A model generated the notes under the pieces. The model saw only the letters and a program-made list of their open reading frames with translations. It made no database searches and was not told the origin of the DNA. Made by a program: the position numbers and the translations under genes. A DNA stretch of 64,000 nt from Caldilineaceae bacterium (GTDB lineage Bacteria > Chloroflexota > Anaerolineae > Caldilineales > Caldilineaceae): positions 6,243 to 70,242 of the forward strand of contig JALHQH010000009.1 of assembly GCA_022842065.1 (NCBI GenBank). The letters run 5' to 3'. Of this stretch, positions 45,434-52,645 are shown piece after piece; position 1 is the stretch's first letter; each line of letters starts with the position of its first letter.

Positions 45434-46312
45434 TTAGAGCAGCAACTCGCCGCGCACGACCGTGATGGCCGGGCCGCCGACTTTGACTGTTTCAATATCA
45501 TCGGGGGGACCGACTACTTCGACCGTGGCCTGGCCGGGCCGCCCCATCCAATGCCCTTGTTCAGCAATAAAGGTCGCTTTGTCGATCAGCCCATAGTGCC
45601 AGAGATACGCGCCCATCCCGCCGGTGGCCGAGCCGGTAAAGGGATCTTCAAAGGGCGCAACATGGCGCGCAAAAGTGTCGCCGGCGGGGGTCGCACCCCC
45701 TAAACAAAAGAGGTGCGCACTAAAAAAGTTAGCCGCTTGGGCCAACTGCCGATATGCCCGCTCATTAATCTGGATCCGGCGTAACGCCCCATGATCGCGG
45801 AGGGGGATCATCAGTTGTGGCGTGCCGGTGCTGACTACCTGGATCGGCACGCCAGGTAAGGCATCGGCGGCGTCTAACCCCCACACCGGCAACACGTCGG
45901 TGGCCGTCAGCGTTTTGAGAAACTGCGGCTTGCGCTGCGTCATAATGATGTTGACCGGCTTGCCATTCACTGCCTCGACCTCAACCGCAATCGGGCCATC
46001 ATTCAGCTCCAAGCTGATCGTCATCCGGTCGCCGCGCATGGGGATGCGCCCGGTCTCGACCAGCGCGTAAATCGTGGCGATGGTTGGGTGGCCGGCCAGT
46101 GGAATCTCGGCCTCTGGCGTGAAGTAGCGGGCGCGTACATCACCCTTTGTGGATTGCAGCACAAATGCCGTTTCAGAGAGATTCATCTCCTGTGCAATCG
46201 CCTGCATGGTGGCGGTCGGCAAGTCATCGGCATCAAAGACGATTGCGCACGGATTGCCCCCCAATGTCGAGCTGGTAAAGGCATCGACTTGCATGAAAGG
46301 GTAGGTTTTCAC
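45434..46312 (-). CDS. PhzF-family isomerase
   Basis: A 292-residue diaminopimelate-epimerase-fold protein of the PhzF family. It starts MKTYPFMQVDAFTSSTLGGNPCAI, has the catalytic Glu E47 in MNLSETAFV, and the second-half motifs LAGHPTIATIYAL and EDPFTGSATGGMGAYLW. True PhzF acts in phenazine synthesis, but most members stand alone with unknown substrates; no other phenazine genes are here. It lies between the MocR regulator and the aminotransferase on the same strand, which suggests modification of an amino acid-derived compound. Confidence 0.9.
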   Translation of the reverse strand: MKTYPFMQVDAFTSSTLGGNPCAIVFDADDLPTATMQAIAQEMNLSETAFVLQSTKGDVRARYFTPEAEIPLAGHPTIATIYALVETGRIPMRGDRMTISLELNDGPIAVEVEAVNGKPVNIIMTQRKPQFLKTLTATDVLPVWGLDAADALPGVPIQVVSTGTPQLMIPLRDHGALRRIQINERAYRQLAQAANFFSAHLFCLGGATPAGDTFARHVAPFEDPFTGSATGGMGAYLWHYGLIDKATFIAEQGHWMGRPGQATVEVVGPPDDIETVKVGGPAITVVRGELLL

Positions 46313-46466
46313 TAGTTCCTCTTTCTATTTTGCGAAATACTCGATTTTTAGTGCGTTTTAACGCACTTCTGCCTATCAGCAGGTGTGTTTCAACCACCTG
46401 CGTGCCAACCCCGTCATTTGCCCCGTGCTCTTTACTGCGCATGACACGCCACGCTGCACTCTTACC

Positions 46467-47966
46467 CTAGACCAGCGGCGTCCACTCATTTGCAATCGTC
46501 TGTTGTCCATCCTGGCTGAGCCGCTCGCTGATCAACTGTCCAAGTAGGCGCACACACTGACCAATCGTCTCTTCATCTTCATAGCTAAAGGCGAGGCGTA
46601 AATGTTTCTGCTCGACCGCCTGTGACAAAAAAACTTCGCCAGGGGCAATGGCCAATCCGCGGTGTAAGGTCGCTTGCTGAATATCATGCAGCGCCGGCAC
46701 GCGCGGCATGGACAGCCAGACACAATACCCCCCACGCGGCTGAGTCCAGGTGACGGCCGGCGGCATATGGCGACGCAAGGCGCTCAACATTACATCGCGG
46801 CGGCGGCGGTAGATCGGTAACACGCGGCGCAGATGCAGTTGCAGCCCCTTCGCTTGCAGAAAATAGGCCAGCGCCCGCTGTAGCAGATGCCCCCCACACA
46901 GATCAGTGGCACGGCGTAAGGTTAAAATGCGCTCGTGTAGTAGCCGCGGTGCGACAATGGTGCCCACGCGCAGGCCAGGAAAGAGCACCTTTGATTCGCT
47001 GGTCAAGTAGACGACCAGCGCTTGCTGATCGATCTGCTTCAGCGTTGGGGGTGGTGCTCCCTCATAGGCCAATCGGCCATAGATGTCATCTTCAATGAGG
47101 ACAATGCCGTGGCGCGCGGCCCATTCTAAGATTGCTGCCTTACGCGCTTCACTGATACAGCGCCCCGTCGGGTTCTGATAGGCGGGAATGGTATAGAAGA
47201 AGCGCGGCCGATATTGGGCGGCGTAACGCTCCAACACGGCCAACTGCGGCCCTTCGGTGTCAAGCGGCACCCCCATTACTTCCAGCCGATGCGCCTTAAA
47301 GAGGCTGAGCGCGCCCAGATAGGTTGGCTCTTCCACCAATACCCGATCGCCCGGTCGCGCTAAGGTCTGTGCCACCAGCGAAAGACCTTGGGTGACGCCA
47401 TTGGTGACAATGATCGCATCGGCCTCGGTCGTAATGCCGCGTTGTGCTAGTTCTCCGACCAATGCCTGGCGTAATGACAAATCACCTTGTGGTGAACCAT
47501 AGCAGAGCAATGCCGGCAATTCATCTGTAATCGCGCCAAGCGCCTGCTTAAAGAGATCGACCGGAAAGAGCCGCGGGTCGGGCGATGCCAGGGCCAACGA
47601 ACGCACCGCGTCAAGCTGTTCCGACTGCAACTGGTGAATTTGTAATAGTTCATGGACGACGGCATCAGCCGTCAGCGATTGCCCGAGACGCATGGCATGG
47701 CTGTTAAGCGGGGCGCGCCGGGGCGGATGACGGGTGACAAAGGTGCCGCGGCCAACGGTTGCCTCAATCCAACCCGTCGCCTGTAGTTCGTCGTAGGCGT
47801 TCTGCACGGTCACGCGCGTAACCCTCAATTCATCTGCCAACTGCCGAATGGTGGGTAGGCGCGCCCCGGCGCTTAAATGATTGGCCTCAATTCGCTCTTT
47901 GAGTTGCTCAGCAATCTGCTGATAAAGTGCGATCCCATTGTGCCGTTCTAACTGCATAGTCGTCAT
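46467..47966 (-). CDS. MocR-type regulator (GntR HTH + aminotransferase domain)
   Basis: A 499-residue transcription factor. The N-terminal GntR winged helix (about 10-80) has ALYQQIAEQLKERI, LPTIRQLADELRVTRVTVQNAYDELQATG and VGRGTFV. The fold-type I aminotransferase domain (about 110-490) has EEPTYLGALSLF, NPTGRCISEARKAAI, IEDDIYGRLAYEG and the PLP lysine in YLTSESKVLFPGLRVG. MocR proteins sense PLP-amino acid adducts. The ATG at 47966 (MTTMQLERH) begins the HTH; the longer reading adds an unrelated tail. No ribosome site is clear. TATAAT (minus, 47992-47997) lies 25 bases upstream. It probably controls the adjacent aminotransferase, PhzF and transporter genes. Confidence 0.88.
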   Translation of the reverse strand: MTTMQLERHNGIALYQQIAEQLKERIEANHLSAGARLPTIRQLADELRVTRVTVQNAYDELQATGWIEATVGRGTFVTRHPPRRAPLNSHAMRLGQSLTADAVVHELLQIHQLQSEQLDAVRSLALASPDPRLFPVDLFKQALGAITDELPALLCYGSPQGDLSLRQALVGELAQRGITTEADAIIVTNGVTQGLSLVAQTLARPGDRVLVEEPTYLGALSLFKAHRLEVMGVPLDTEGPQLAVLERYAAQYRPRFFYTIPAYQNPTGRCISEARKAAILEWAARHGIVLIEDDIYGRLAYEGAPPPTLKQIDQQALVVYLTSESKVLFPGLRVGTIVAPRLLHERILTLRRATDLCGGHLLQRALAYFLQAKGLQLHLRRVLPIYRRRRDVMLSALRRHMPPAVTWTQPRGGYCVWLSMPRVPALHDIQQATLHRGLAIAPGEVFLSQAVEQKHLRLAFSYEDEETIGQCVRLLGQLISERLSQDGQQTIANEWTPLV

Positions 47967-47991
47967 GGTTGATTGTGTCTTTACGGTCCTG

Positions 47992-48048
47992 ATTATACCG
48001 AGTAGGGGCTTATTGTACCATGACAACTGCGCTGTGAATAGGGACAAT
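47992..48048 (-). promoter_or_regulatory. Promoter and possible MocR operator
   Basis: Minus-strand TATAAT at 47992-47997. Upstream, half-sites ATTGTACC (48012-48019) and GGGACAAT (48041-48048) are inverted copies differing at one base, and TTGT-N6-ACAA lies within the first. Paired or repeated half-sites near their own promoter are usual for MocR regulators. Confidence 0.4.
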
Positions 48049-48093
48049 GTGGCGATTGGAGGTAGGTCAATTGTGGATAAATGGCGGAATGGC

Positions 48094-48837
48094 TCATTCT
48101 CTAGTCGCGATTGGTCCCTGATTTCTGACGGCAATGATTTCACCCATAATTGCTAACGCAATTTCTTCGGGGCGCTGTGCGCCGATGGCTAAACCGATTG
48201 GCGCGTGGATCCCTTTGATCTGTTCGACCGTGACGCCAAGTGCAAGCAACGCTTCCATCCGCCGGGCGTGGGTTTTGCGCGAACCCAACGCGCCGATATA
48301 ACGGGCCGGGCTGTTAAGCGCCACTGCCAAAGCCGGGTTATCGATCTTTTCATCGTGGGTTAAAAAGACAAGGTGTGTTCGTTCATCCAGGCCAAGGGTA
48401 GGGAGGGCATCAGCCGGCCATTGGATCAGCAATTGATCGGCATGGCCAAAGCGTGCGGGTGTGGCAAAGGCAGAACGCGCATCGAGGACAATCGTGTGAA
48501 AGCCCAATGTCTTGGCAAAGGCGACGAGGGCAATGGCAATGTGGACAGCACCAACGATGATCAGCTTGGGTGGCCCCACCTGCAGATCAAGAAAGATCTC
48601 AAGCGTGCCCGCGGCGCTGGGCAGGTGAAAACGTTCGCTCTGTTGCCGCGCAAAGGCTGCCCTGGCGCGTTCCTGTACCTGCTCATTGAGCGTGGCTGTG
48701 CCCAGATCGCCTGCGGTGCTGCCATCGGGCCAAAGAAGCAACTTGCGCCCAGCCCCCGGTCCCCGAATGATCGTGGCCAGGATGACCAATTTACCCTGAT
48801 TGACGGCAGAGGCAAACGTAGTGTATAAAGCTGACAT
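48094..48837 (-). CDS. XdhC/CoxI-family protein
   Basis: A 247-residue protein of the XdhC family, which matures molybdenum hydroxylases such as xanthine dehydrogenase by handling the sulfurated molybdenum cofactor. The N-terminal XdhC_CoxI segment (GKLVILATIIRGPGAGRKLLLW) and C-terminal Rossmann-like XdhC_C domain (PPKLIIVGAVHIAIALVAFAKTLGFHTIVLD; ALGSRKTHARRMEALLALGV; IHAPIGLAIGA) are complete. No molybdenum hydroxylase gene is in the window. It is upstream of the MocR gene on the same strand, 128 bases away. Confidence 0.88.
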   Translation of the reverse strand: MSALYTTFASAVNQGKLVILATIIRGPGAGRKLLLWPDGSTAGDLGTATLNEQVQERARAAFARQQSERFHLPSAAGTLEIFLDLQVGPPKLIIVGAVHIAIALVAFAKTLGFHTIVLDARSAFATPARFGHADQLLIQWPADALPTLGLDERTHLVFLTHDEKIDNPALAVALNSPARYIGALGSRKTHARRMEALLALGVTVEQIKGIHAPIGLAIGAQRPEEIALAIMGEIIAVRNQGPIATRE

Positions 48838-49055
48838 ATTGCTGCCTTCCCCTGAAAAATATACGATAGATCGGGTTGCTAGTTATGCGCTACGGGCTCG
48901 CACTGGATCGTCAGATCCTGTGCCCGAGATCCTGTGCCCAGTGCGTCGTGCGTAACTGGTGAAACTACCCACCGTACAGAAGTTTATGCCGATAGAATTA
49001 CGCTGCGTCTCGATTTTACCAGGAGCGCAAGCCAATTGCCAAAGGTTATCACACC

Positions 49056-50249
49056 ATGCCAACCGTACCGGCCCCCAAAAAGATCGCCGCGATTATCACC
49101 GAATACCGTCTTTTCTCTCATGCTGATGTCATTGTGACTAAATTTCTGAAGGGTTTCCCCACCGATGAAGGGCTGTTGCCGCCGCGTGTCCAAATTGCGG
49201 CCATGTACGTTGACCAATGCCCCGCGAATGATCTGAGCCGCCACTACAGCGCCCACTTTGACATCCCGATTTATCCAAGCATTGTCAAAGCGTTAACCTT
49301 GGGTGGGGGGACATTAGCGGTGGATGGGGTCTTGTTGATCGGTGAACATGGCGACTATGCCTGGAACGAAAAGGCGCAGCATCTCTACCCACGTAAACCC
49401 TTCATGGAACAGATCTGTGGTGTCATGGCAACCAGTGGGCGCGCCGTGCCGATTTTTAGTGACAAGCATCTCTCCTACAACTGGGCGGATGCGACCTGGA
49501 TGGTGGCGCGCGCGGCACAACTGGGCGCGCCGTTGATGGCTGGCTCCTCCTTGCCCGTCGGTTGGCGTAATCCCTGGGTGGAACATGCGCGCGAAACCCC
49601 GATCCAGGCGGCACTGGCCATTGGCTATGGCGGGCTGGAGAGCTATGGGTTTCATGCGCTGGAGACATTGCAATGTATGATCGAGCGACGGGTGGGGGGC
49701 GAAAGTGGGGTTGCGGCGGTGACCTGCCTGGAAGGTGACGCGGTGTGGGCTGCCATGCAAACGTTCCCGTGGGTGCGCAGCCTGGCCGATGCCGCCCTGG
49801 CCGCGATTGTGGAGAAGCCAACGGGGACGCTGGTGGAACTCTGCGGCCAACCGGCCCTCTTTTTGCTCGAGCACTGTGATGGCTTCCAGAGTGCGGTCTT
49901 CATGGCCACTGGGCCGGCGGCACAGATCCAGACCTTTGCCTATGCCGCCCAGATCGATAATGAGATTCAGGCTTGTGAAGTGCATCTGCCCGGCGACCCA
50001 CACGCCCATTTCAGCTATCTCAGCCGCAATGTCGAGGAGTTGTTTCTCACTGGGCAACCAACCTGGCCGCTGGCGCGTACCTTACTCACCACTGGTGTCC
50101 TTGAGGCGGCGCTCGATTCGCGCTATCAAGGTCAGCGGCCGGTCGCAACCCCTCATTTGGCTGTTGCCTATTCGAGCTATCATTCGATCCCGTGGCGACC
50201 ACGAGGGCCACGACCAGTAGGCGCGGCTTTACAACCGCTGTCCGGCTGA
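49056..50249 (+). CDS. Conserved protein of unknown function
   Basis: A 397-residue cytoplasmic-looking protein. It opens KIAAIITEYRLFSHADVIVTKFL and continues YVDQCPANDLSRHYSAHFDIPIYPS, LAVDGVLLIGEHGDYAWNEK, VPIFSDKHLSYNW, PLMAGSSLPVGWRNP and YGFHALETLQCMIERRVGGE. The layout recalls a Gfo/Idh/MocA-like Rossmann start without a clear GxGxxG. I recall near-identical motif order in proteins of planctomycetes and acidobacteria that are annotated hypothetical. No function can be given. AAAGG lies 9 bases before the ATG. It stands alone, divergent from XdhC. Confidence 0.7.
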   Translation: MPTVPAPKKIAAIITEYRLFSHADVIVTKFLKGFPTDEGLLPPRVQIAAMYVDQCPANDLSRHYSAHFDIPIYPSIVKALTLGGGTLAVDGVLLIGEHGDYAWNEKAQHLYPRKPFMEQICGVMATSGRAVPIFSDKHLSYNWADATWMVARAAQLGAPLMAGSSLPVGWRNPWVEHARETPIQAALAIGYGGLESYGFHALETLQCMIERRVGGESGVAAVTCLEGDAVWAAMQTFPWVRSLADAALAAIVEKPTGTLVELCGQPALFLLEHCDGFQSAVFMATGPAAQIQTFAYAAQIDNEIQACEVHLPGDPHAHFSYLSRNVEELFLTGQPTWPLARTLLTTGVLEAALDSRYQGQRPVATPHLAVAYSSYHSIPWRPRGPRPVGAALQPLSG

Positions 50250-50271
50250 TAGCACCGCGTGACTGCGCCCC

Positions 50272-50421
50272 TTACTGCGCGAGCGCAAAGAGCAACTGAC
50301 CGATGCCCAATAGGACAGAGGCTAAGAGGGCGATGGCGCCCATTAGGCGCAACAGGCGGCGAATTCTGCGCGCTGCCCTTGAATTGGCGGGGAGAAGTTT
50401 GGGTTGCCGAGTCATCATCAT
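50272..50421 (-). CDS. 49-residue tail-anchored miniprotein
   Basis: A short frame with a strong ribosome site: AGGAGGAG 6-8 bases before three consecutive ATG codons. The product starts MMMTRQPKLLPANSR, has an Arg-rich stretch (RAARRIRRLLRLM) and ends in a hydrophobic helix (GAIALLASVLLGIGQLLFAL), so it should sit in the membrane with its N-terminus in the cytoplasm. Its second half resembles that of the 69-residue protein at 51534-51743 (LP...IR-x-x-LR-x-(L/M)-G-x-x-AL...LLF). It is downstream of an ECF-like sigma gene on the same strand. Function unknown; an anti-sigma-like or membrane-tether role is speculation. Confidence 0.62.
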   Translation of the reverse strand: MMMTRQPKLLPANSRAARRIRRLLRLMGAIALLASVLLGIGQLLFALAQ

Positions 50422-50643
50422 GGGACTCTCCTCCTGTGCGATAAGTCGTGATTAGGCTTGCTGTAGCCACCAAAAACTAAGTTTTTCTGTGCTCAGCGCC
50501 GATTGTGTCTACGTCCTACACCAAACAGTCTGTGCCAATAAATCATACACACGGGGCGTTGATTAGGTGTTGATGTTGGCTGTGTCATGGGGGAACGCGC
50601 GATCGTGTGGCAAGGGGCCTGTCCACTGCGCCGCATTTTGACG

Positions 50644-51249
50644 TCAGCCATATCGATTTGGTTCCCAGCGGGCTGGGGTATGCGTATTGATCTGTAGGTA
50701 ACATTGGGCTTGCCGCAGGGTTTTTGCCAGTCGCTCCTCTGTTTGATCAACAATTTGGGCAATTTCCGCCAAACTCATGTCACACAGGTGATATAATAGT
50801 AGAATCTGCTGCGTTTCATCGCGTAGTTGGCGGAAGTTGGTTAGAAAATGTAATCTTGGGCGGAAGTTGCCTTCGGCTGGTTGTTCTACTTGTCTTTGCG
50901 GTATCGAATATCCATGCGGCCGTTGCCGCCGGTAATGGAGCACATGCTGGTATGCGATCGAATAGATCAGCACGGAAAGCTGGGTGAAGCTATGGGTAAA
51001 TTTGCTGGTGCCGACCATTTCCCCAACTAGTTCAGACAGGGTATGTTGGATTAGCCGCTGCGCATCGGTATCACTCATGGTACTATAAGTGAAATAGCTG
51101 TAAAGACGTGGGCTCCATTGATCAACCAAGGTTGCCCATGCTTGCGATTCACCAGCGCATAGCTGTTTGATAAATCTTATTTCTTTTTTTCGCCGCATAA
51201 GTGTAGTGGCGCGCAAGTGCGATTTGATATACGCAAAATGTTGATGCAT
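50644..51249 (-). CDS. ECF-like sigma factor
   Basis: A 201-residue protein with sigma-70-like regions 2 and 4. Region 2: FIKQLCAGESQAWATLVDQWSPRLYSYFTY...DTDAQRLIQHTLSELV. Region 4: FRQLRDETQQILLLYHLCDMSLAEIAQIVDQTEERLAKTLRQAQCYL, with the helix-turn-helix MSLAEIAQIVDQTEERLAKTL. Region 2 is diverged (no W-[LF]-xx-I-A-xN core is clear beyond VLIYSIAYQHVLHYRRQ), so it may be a specialised or weak sigma. The start at 51249 lacks a good ribosome site; an ATG at 51198 (MRRKKEIRF) is possible. The stop of the upstream 69-residue gene is 24 bases away. No conventional anti-sigma is adjacent, only very small membrane proteins. Confidence 0.7.
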   Translation of the reverse strand: MHQHFAYIKSHLRATTLMRRKKEIRFIKQLCAGESQAWATLVDQWSPRLYSYFTYSTMSDTDAQRLIQHTLSELVGEMVGTSKFTHSFTQLSVLIYSIAYQHVLHYRRQRPHGYSIPQRQVEQPAEGNFRPRLHFLTNFRQLRDETQQILLLYHLCDMSLAEIAQIVDQTEERLAKTLRQAQCYLQINTHTPARWEPNRYG

Positions 51250-51273
51250 GGGATTGCTGGGCCGCTGGTTACC

Positions 51274-51483
51274 TTACACTGCATACGCTTTGCTGCTGAT
51301 CATTTTGCTGATCATTTTCAAAGCGTGTGCTTGATTGTCGTTGGCAAGGGTAGCATGTGAAGACAAGCGCGTACGTACTTCACAACGCATTTGCTGTTGT
51401 GTATGCACTGCTACCCAGAATAAATCGTCTAGTTGCTTGAGGTAATGCCCGAAGTCATACCAGCGGTTGTCATCATTTAACAT
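51274..51483 (-). CDS. 69-residue protein, start codon in an inverted repeat
   Basis: A short frame beginning MLNDDNRWYDFGHYLKQLDDLFW. It is soluble, with acidic and aromatic residues first and a basic C-terminus (KMISKMISSKAYAV). No family is recognised. The ATG lies inside the left arm of a 16-base inverted repeat (51468-51516), which would bury it in the mRNA. It sits between the tail-anchored 69-residue gene and the sigma factor on the same strand; a translated role as a co-regulator is possible but unproven. A longer reading to 51570 overlaps the upstream gene and is less likely. Confidence 0.45.
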   Translation of the reverse strand: MLNDDNRWYDFGHYLKQLDDLFWVAVHTQQQMRCEVRTRLSSHATLANDNQAHALKMISKMISSKAYAV

Positions 51484-51516
51484 CTTTACTCGTGTAGAAA
51501 ATGTTAAATGATGACA
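51468..51516 (-). promoter_or_regulatory. 16-bp perfect inverted repeat over a start codon
   Basis: Arms 51468-51483 and 51501-51516 (TGTCATCATTTAACAT and complement) are separated by 17 bases. On the minus strand the second arm contains the ATG of the 69-residue gene and the loop contains its GAGTAAAG ribosome-site region. It could be a translational switch, an operator or an attenuator. Confidence 0.6.
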
Positions 51517-51533
51517 GAGCCAAGTATAACGCA

Positions 51534-51743
51534 TCAGACAAAGAGCAAATGTAGCCAGAAAGAGAGGCATACAGCGAGGGCGAAGCCGCCCAACGTCCGT
51601 AGGCCAAGGCGAATTGCTTGCGCTGTCTTTGGGGGTAGCGTCCGGTTGTGGTGAACCGCAGCGTTCTGCAACGGCATTGAATCTTGGTTTTTAAAGAGAG
51701 TGGAGTATGATTGTTGCGCTTGAATGCAATGTTGTTGTGCCAT
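51534..51743 (-). CDS. 69-residue tail-anchored miniprotein
   Basis: Begins MAQQHCIQAQQSYSTLF and ends in a single hydrophobic helix (GGFALAVCLSFWLHLLFV). AAGGAGG lies 7 bases before the ATG, among the best ribosome sites in the window. The C-terminal half (LPPKTAQAIRLGLRTLGGFAL) aligns with the 49-residue protein at 50272-50421. Polar Gln/His/Asn-rich N-terminal part; one Cys near the N-terminus and one in the helix. First gene of the minus-strand group leading to the ECF-like sigma factor. No known family. Confidence 0.6.
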   Translation of the reverse strand: MAQQHCIQAQQSYSTLFKNQDSMPLQNAAVHHNRTLPPKTAQAIRLGLRTLGGFALAVCLSFWLHLLFV

Positions 51744-52645
51744 GTGATCCCTCCTTGCGCCGGTTACCACTTGTGATCGCCACTTGTGATTGTAGGTAGT
51801 GTACGTTCGTTGTCTGTCTCATCACCCGGTTTATAAGCTCAGGGGAAAACTATAAACCGGGTGTGGCCATTGACAACGCGATTGGTTGCCGACGGATAGG
51901 CAAAGGATAGCATAAAACAGCGCGAGGTGATGTCTCACAAATGCGGGGTGTTGTCTCAAAATTTTGCAATAGCCGGCGCGGTGCTCACGCTGTCCGTGGC
52001 GCGCCTAATCTTACTATGATAATTGCCCCAAATTGTATTCCTTCGTAATTGTAGTGTAAACTTAACATAATCTGTGCCACAATTGAAAATGGGTGGAGCC
52101 GAGCCCAACACCATTCTCAATTGGCTTGGCATTCGCAATAAGGGCTTCGATGGCAGTTCAATCGCCGGTTGAGCCAATGTTGCCGGGTGCGCGTCGGGAT
52201 GTCGTCGTCGGATATGAGGAGTGCATCGTTTGTTGGCCTTTCTTGTAATTTGCCTGCGTTCAGAAGGGTGCCCCTATGTCGTTACATAGCGGGCTAATCA
52301 AGGGTGCGATGCATGATTCCGATGTTTTCGTCTGATGTGATATATTAATCGTTGCTGACAACCTGATTACTGCGGCTGAAAGCTTACCGGTTCCTTACAT
52401 ATTTTCCTTGCCTATTTTATGGGCATCTTTTGTGGACCTGATGGGGAAATAGCCACAGCTGAACAGATGAAAACCAAAAATCACTGTTCATCTGCGTTTA
52501 TCTGTGGCTAAAATTTTCATCGTTATCGTTGCCGCCTAGGCATGGGGCCTGTTGTGTGGGAAACTGATGACGGCGCTGTAAAAGCTGAGTTTGCAGCTTT
52601 TTTGCAGTAGCCGCATCCTATTTGTTCCGAAAACGAATACTGCTC
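51744..52645. other. Intergenic region, 0.9 kb, with hairpins
   Basis: No convincing gene. Contents: two direct copies of ATCACAAGTGG (minus) just upstream of the miniprotein gene; a hairpin with 13-base arms CACCCGGTTTATA/complement (51823-51863); and an inverted repeat TAGCCACAG...CAGATGAA/TTCATCTG...CTGTGGCTA (52450-52510), of the widespread 'CAGATAAACGCAGATGAA' intergenic type. Promoters for both flanking genes must lie here, but none is clear. Confidence 0.55.

Noticed and set aside
45434..46312. Phenazine biosynthesis cluster
   Set aside because: Only a PhzF homologue is present; phzA/B/C/D/E/G are absent and PhzF relatives are common elsewhere.
48094..48837. Xanthine dehydrogenase operon
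   Set aside because: XdhC is present, but no molybdenum hydroxylase subunits lie beside it.
51956..52177. 73-codon minus-strand frame
   Set aside because: No ribosome site or conserved features; covers AT-rich intergenic DNA.
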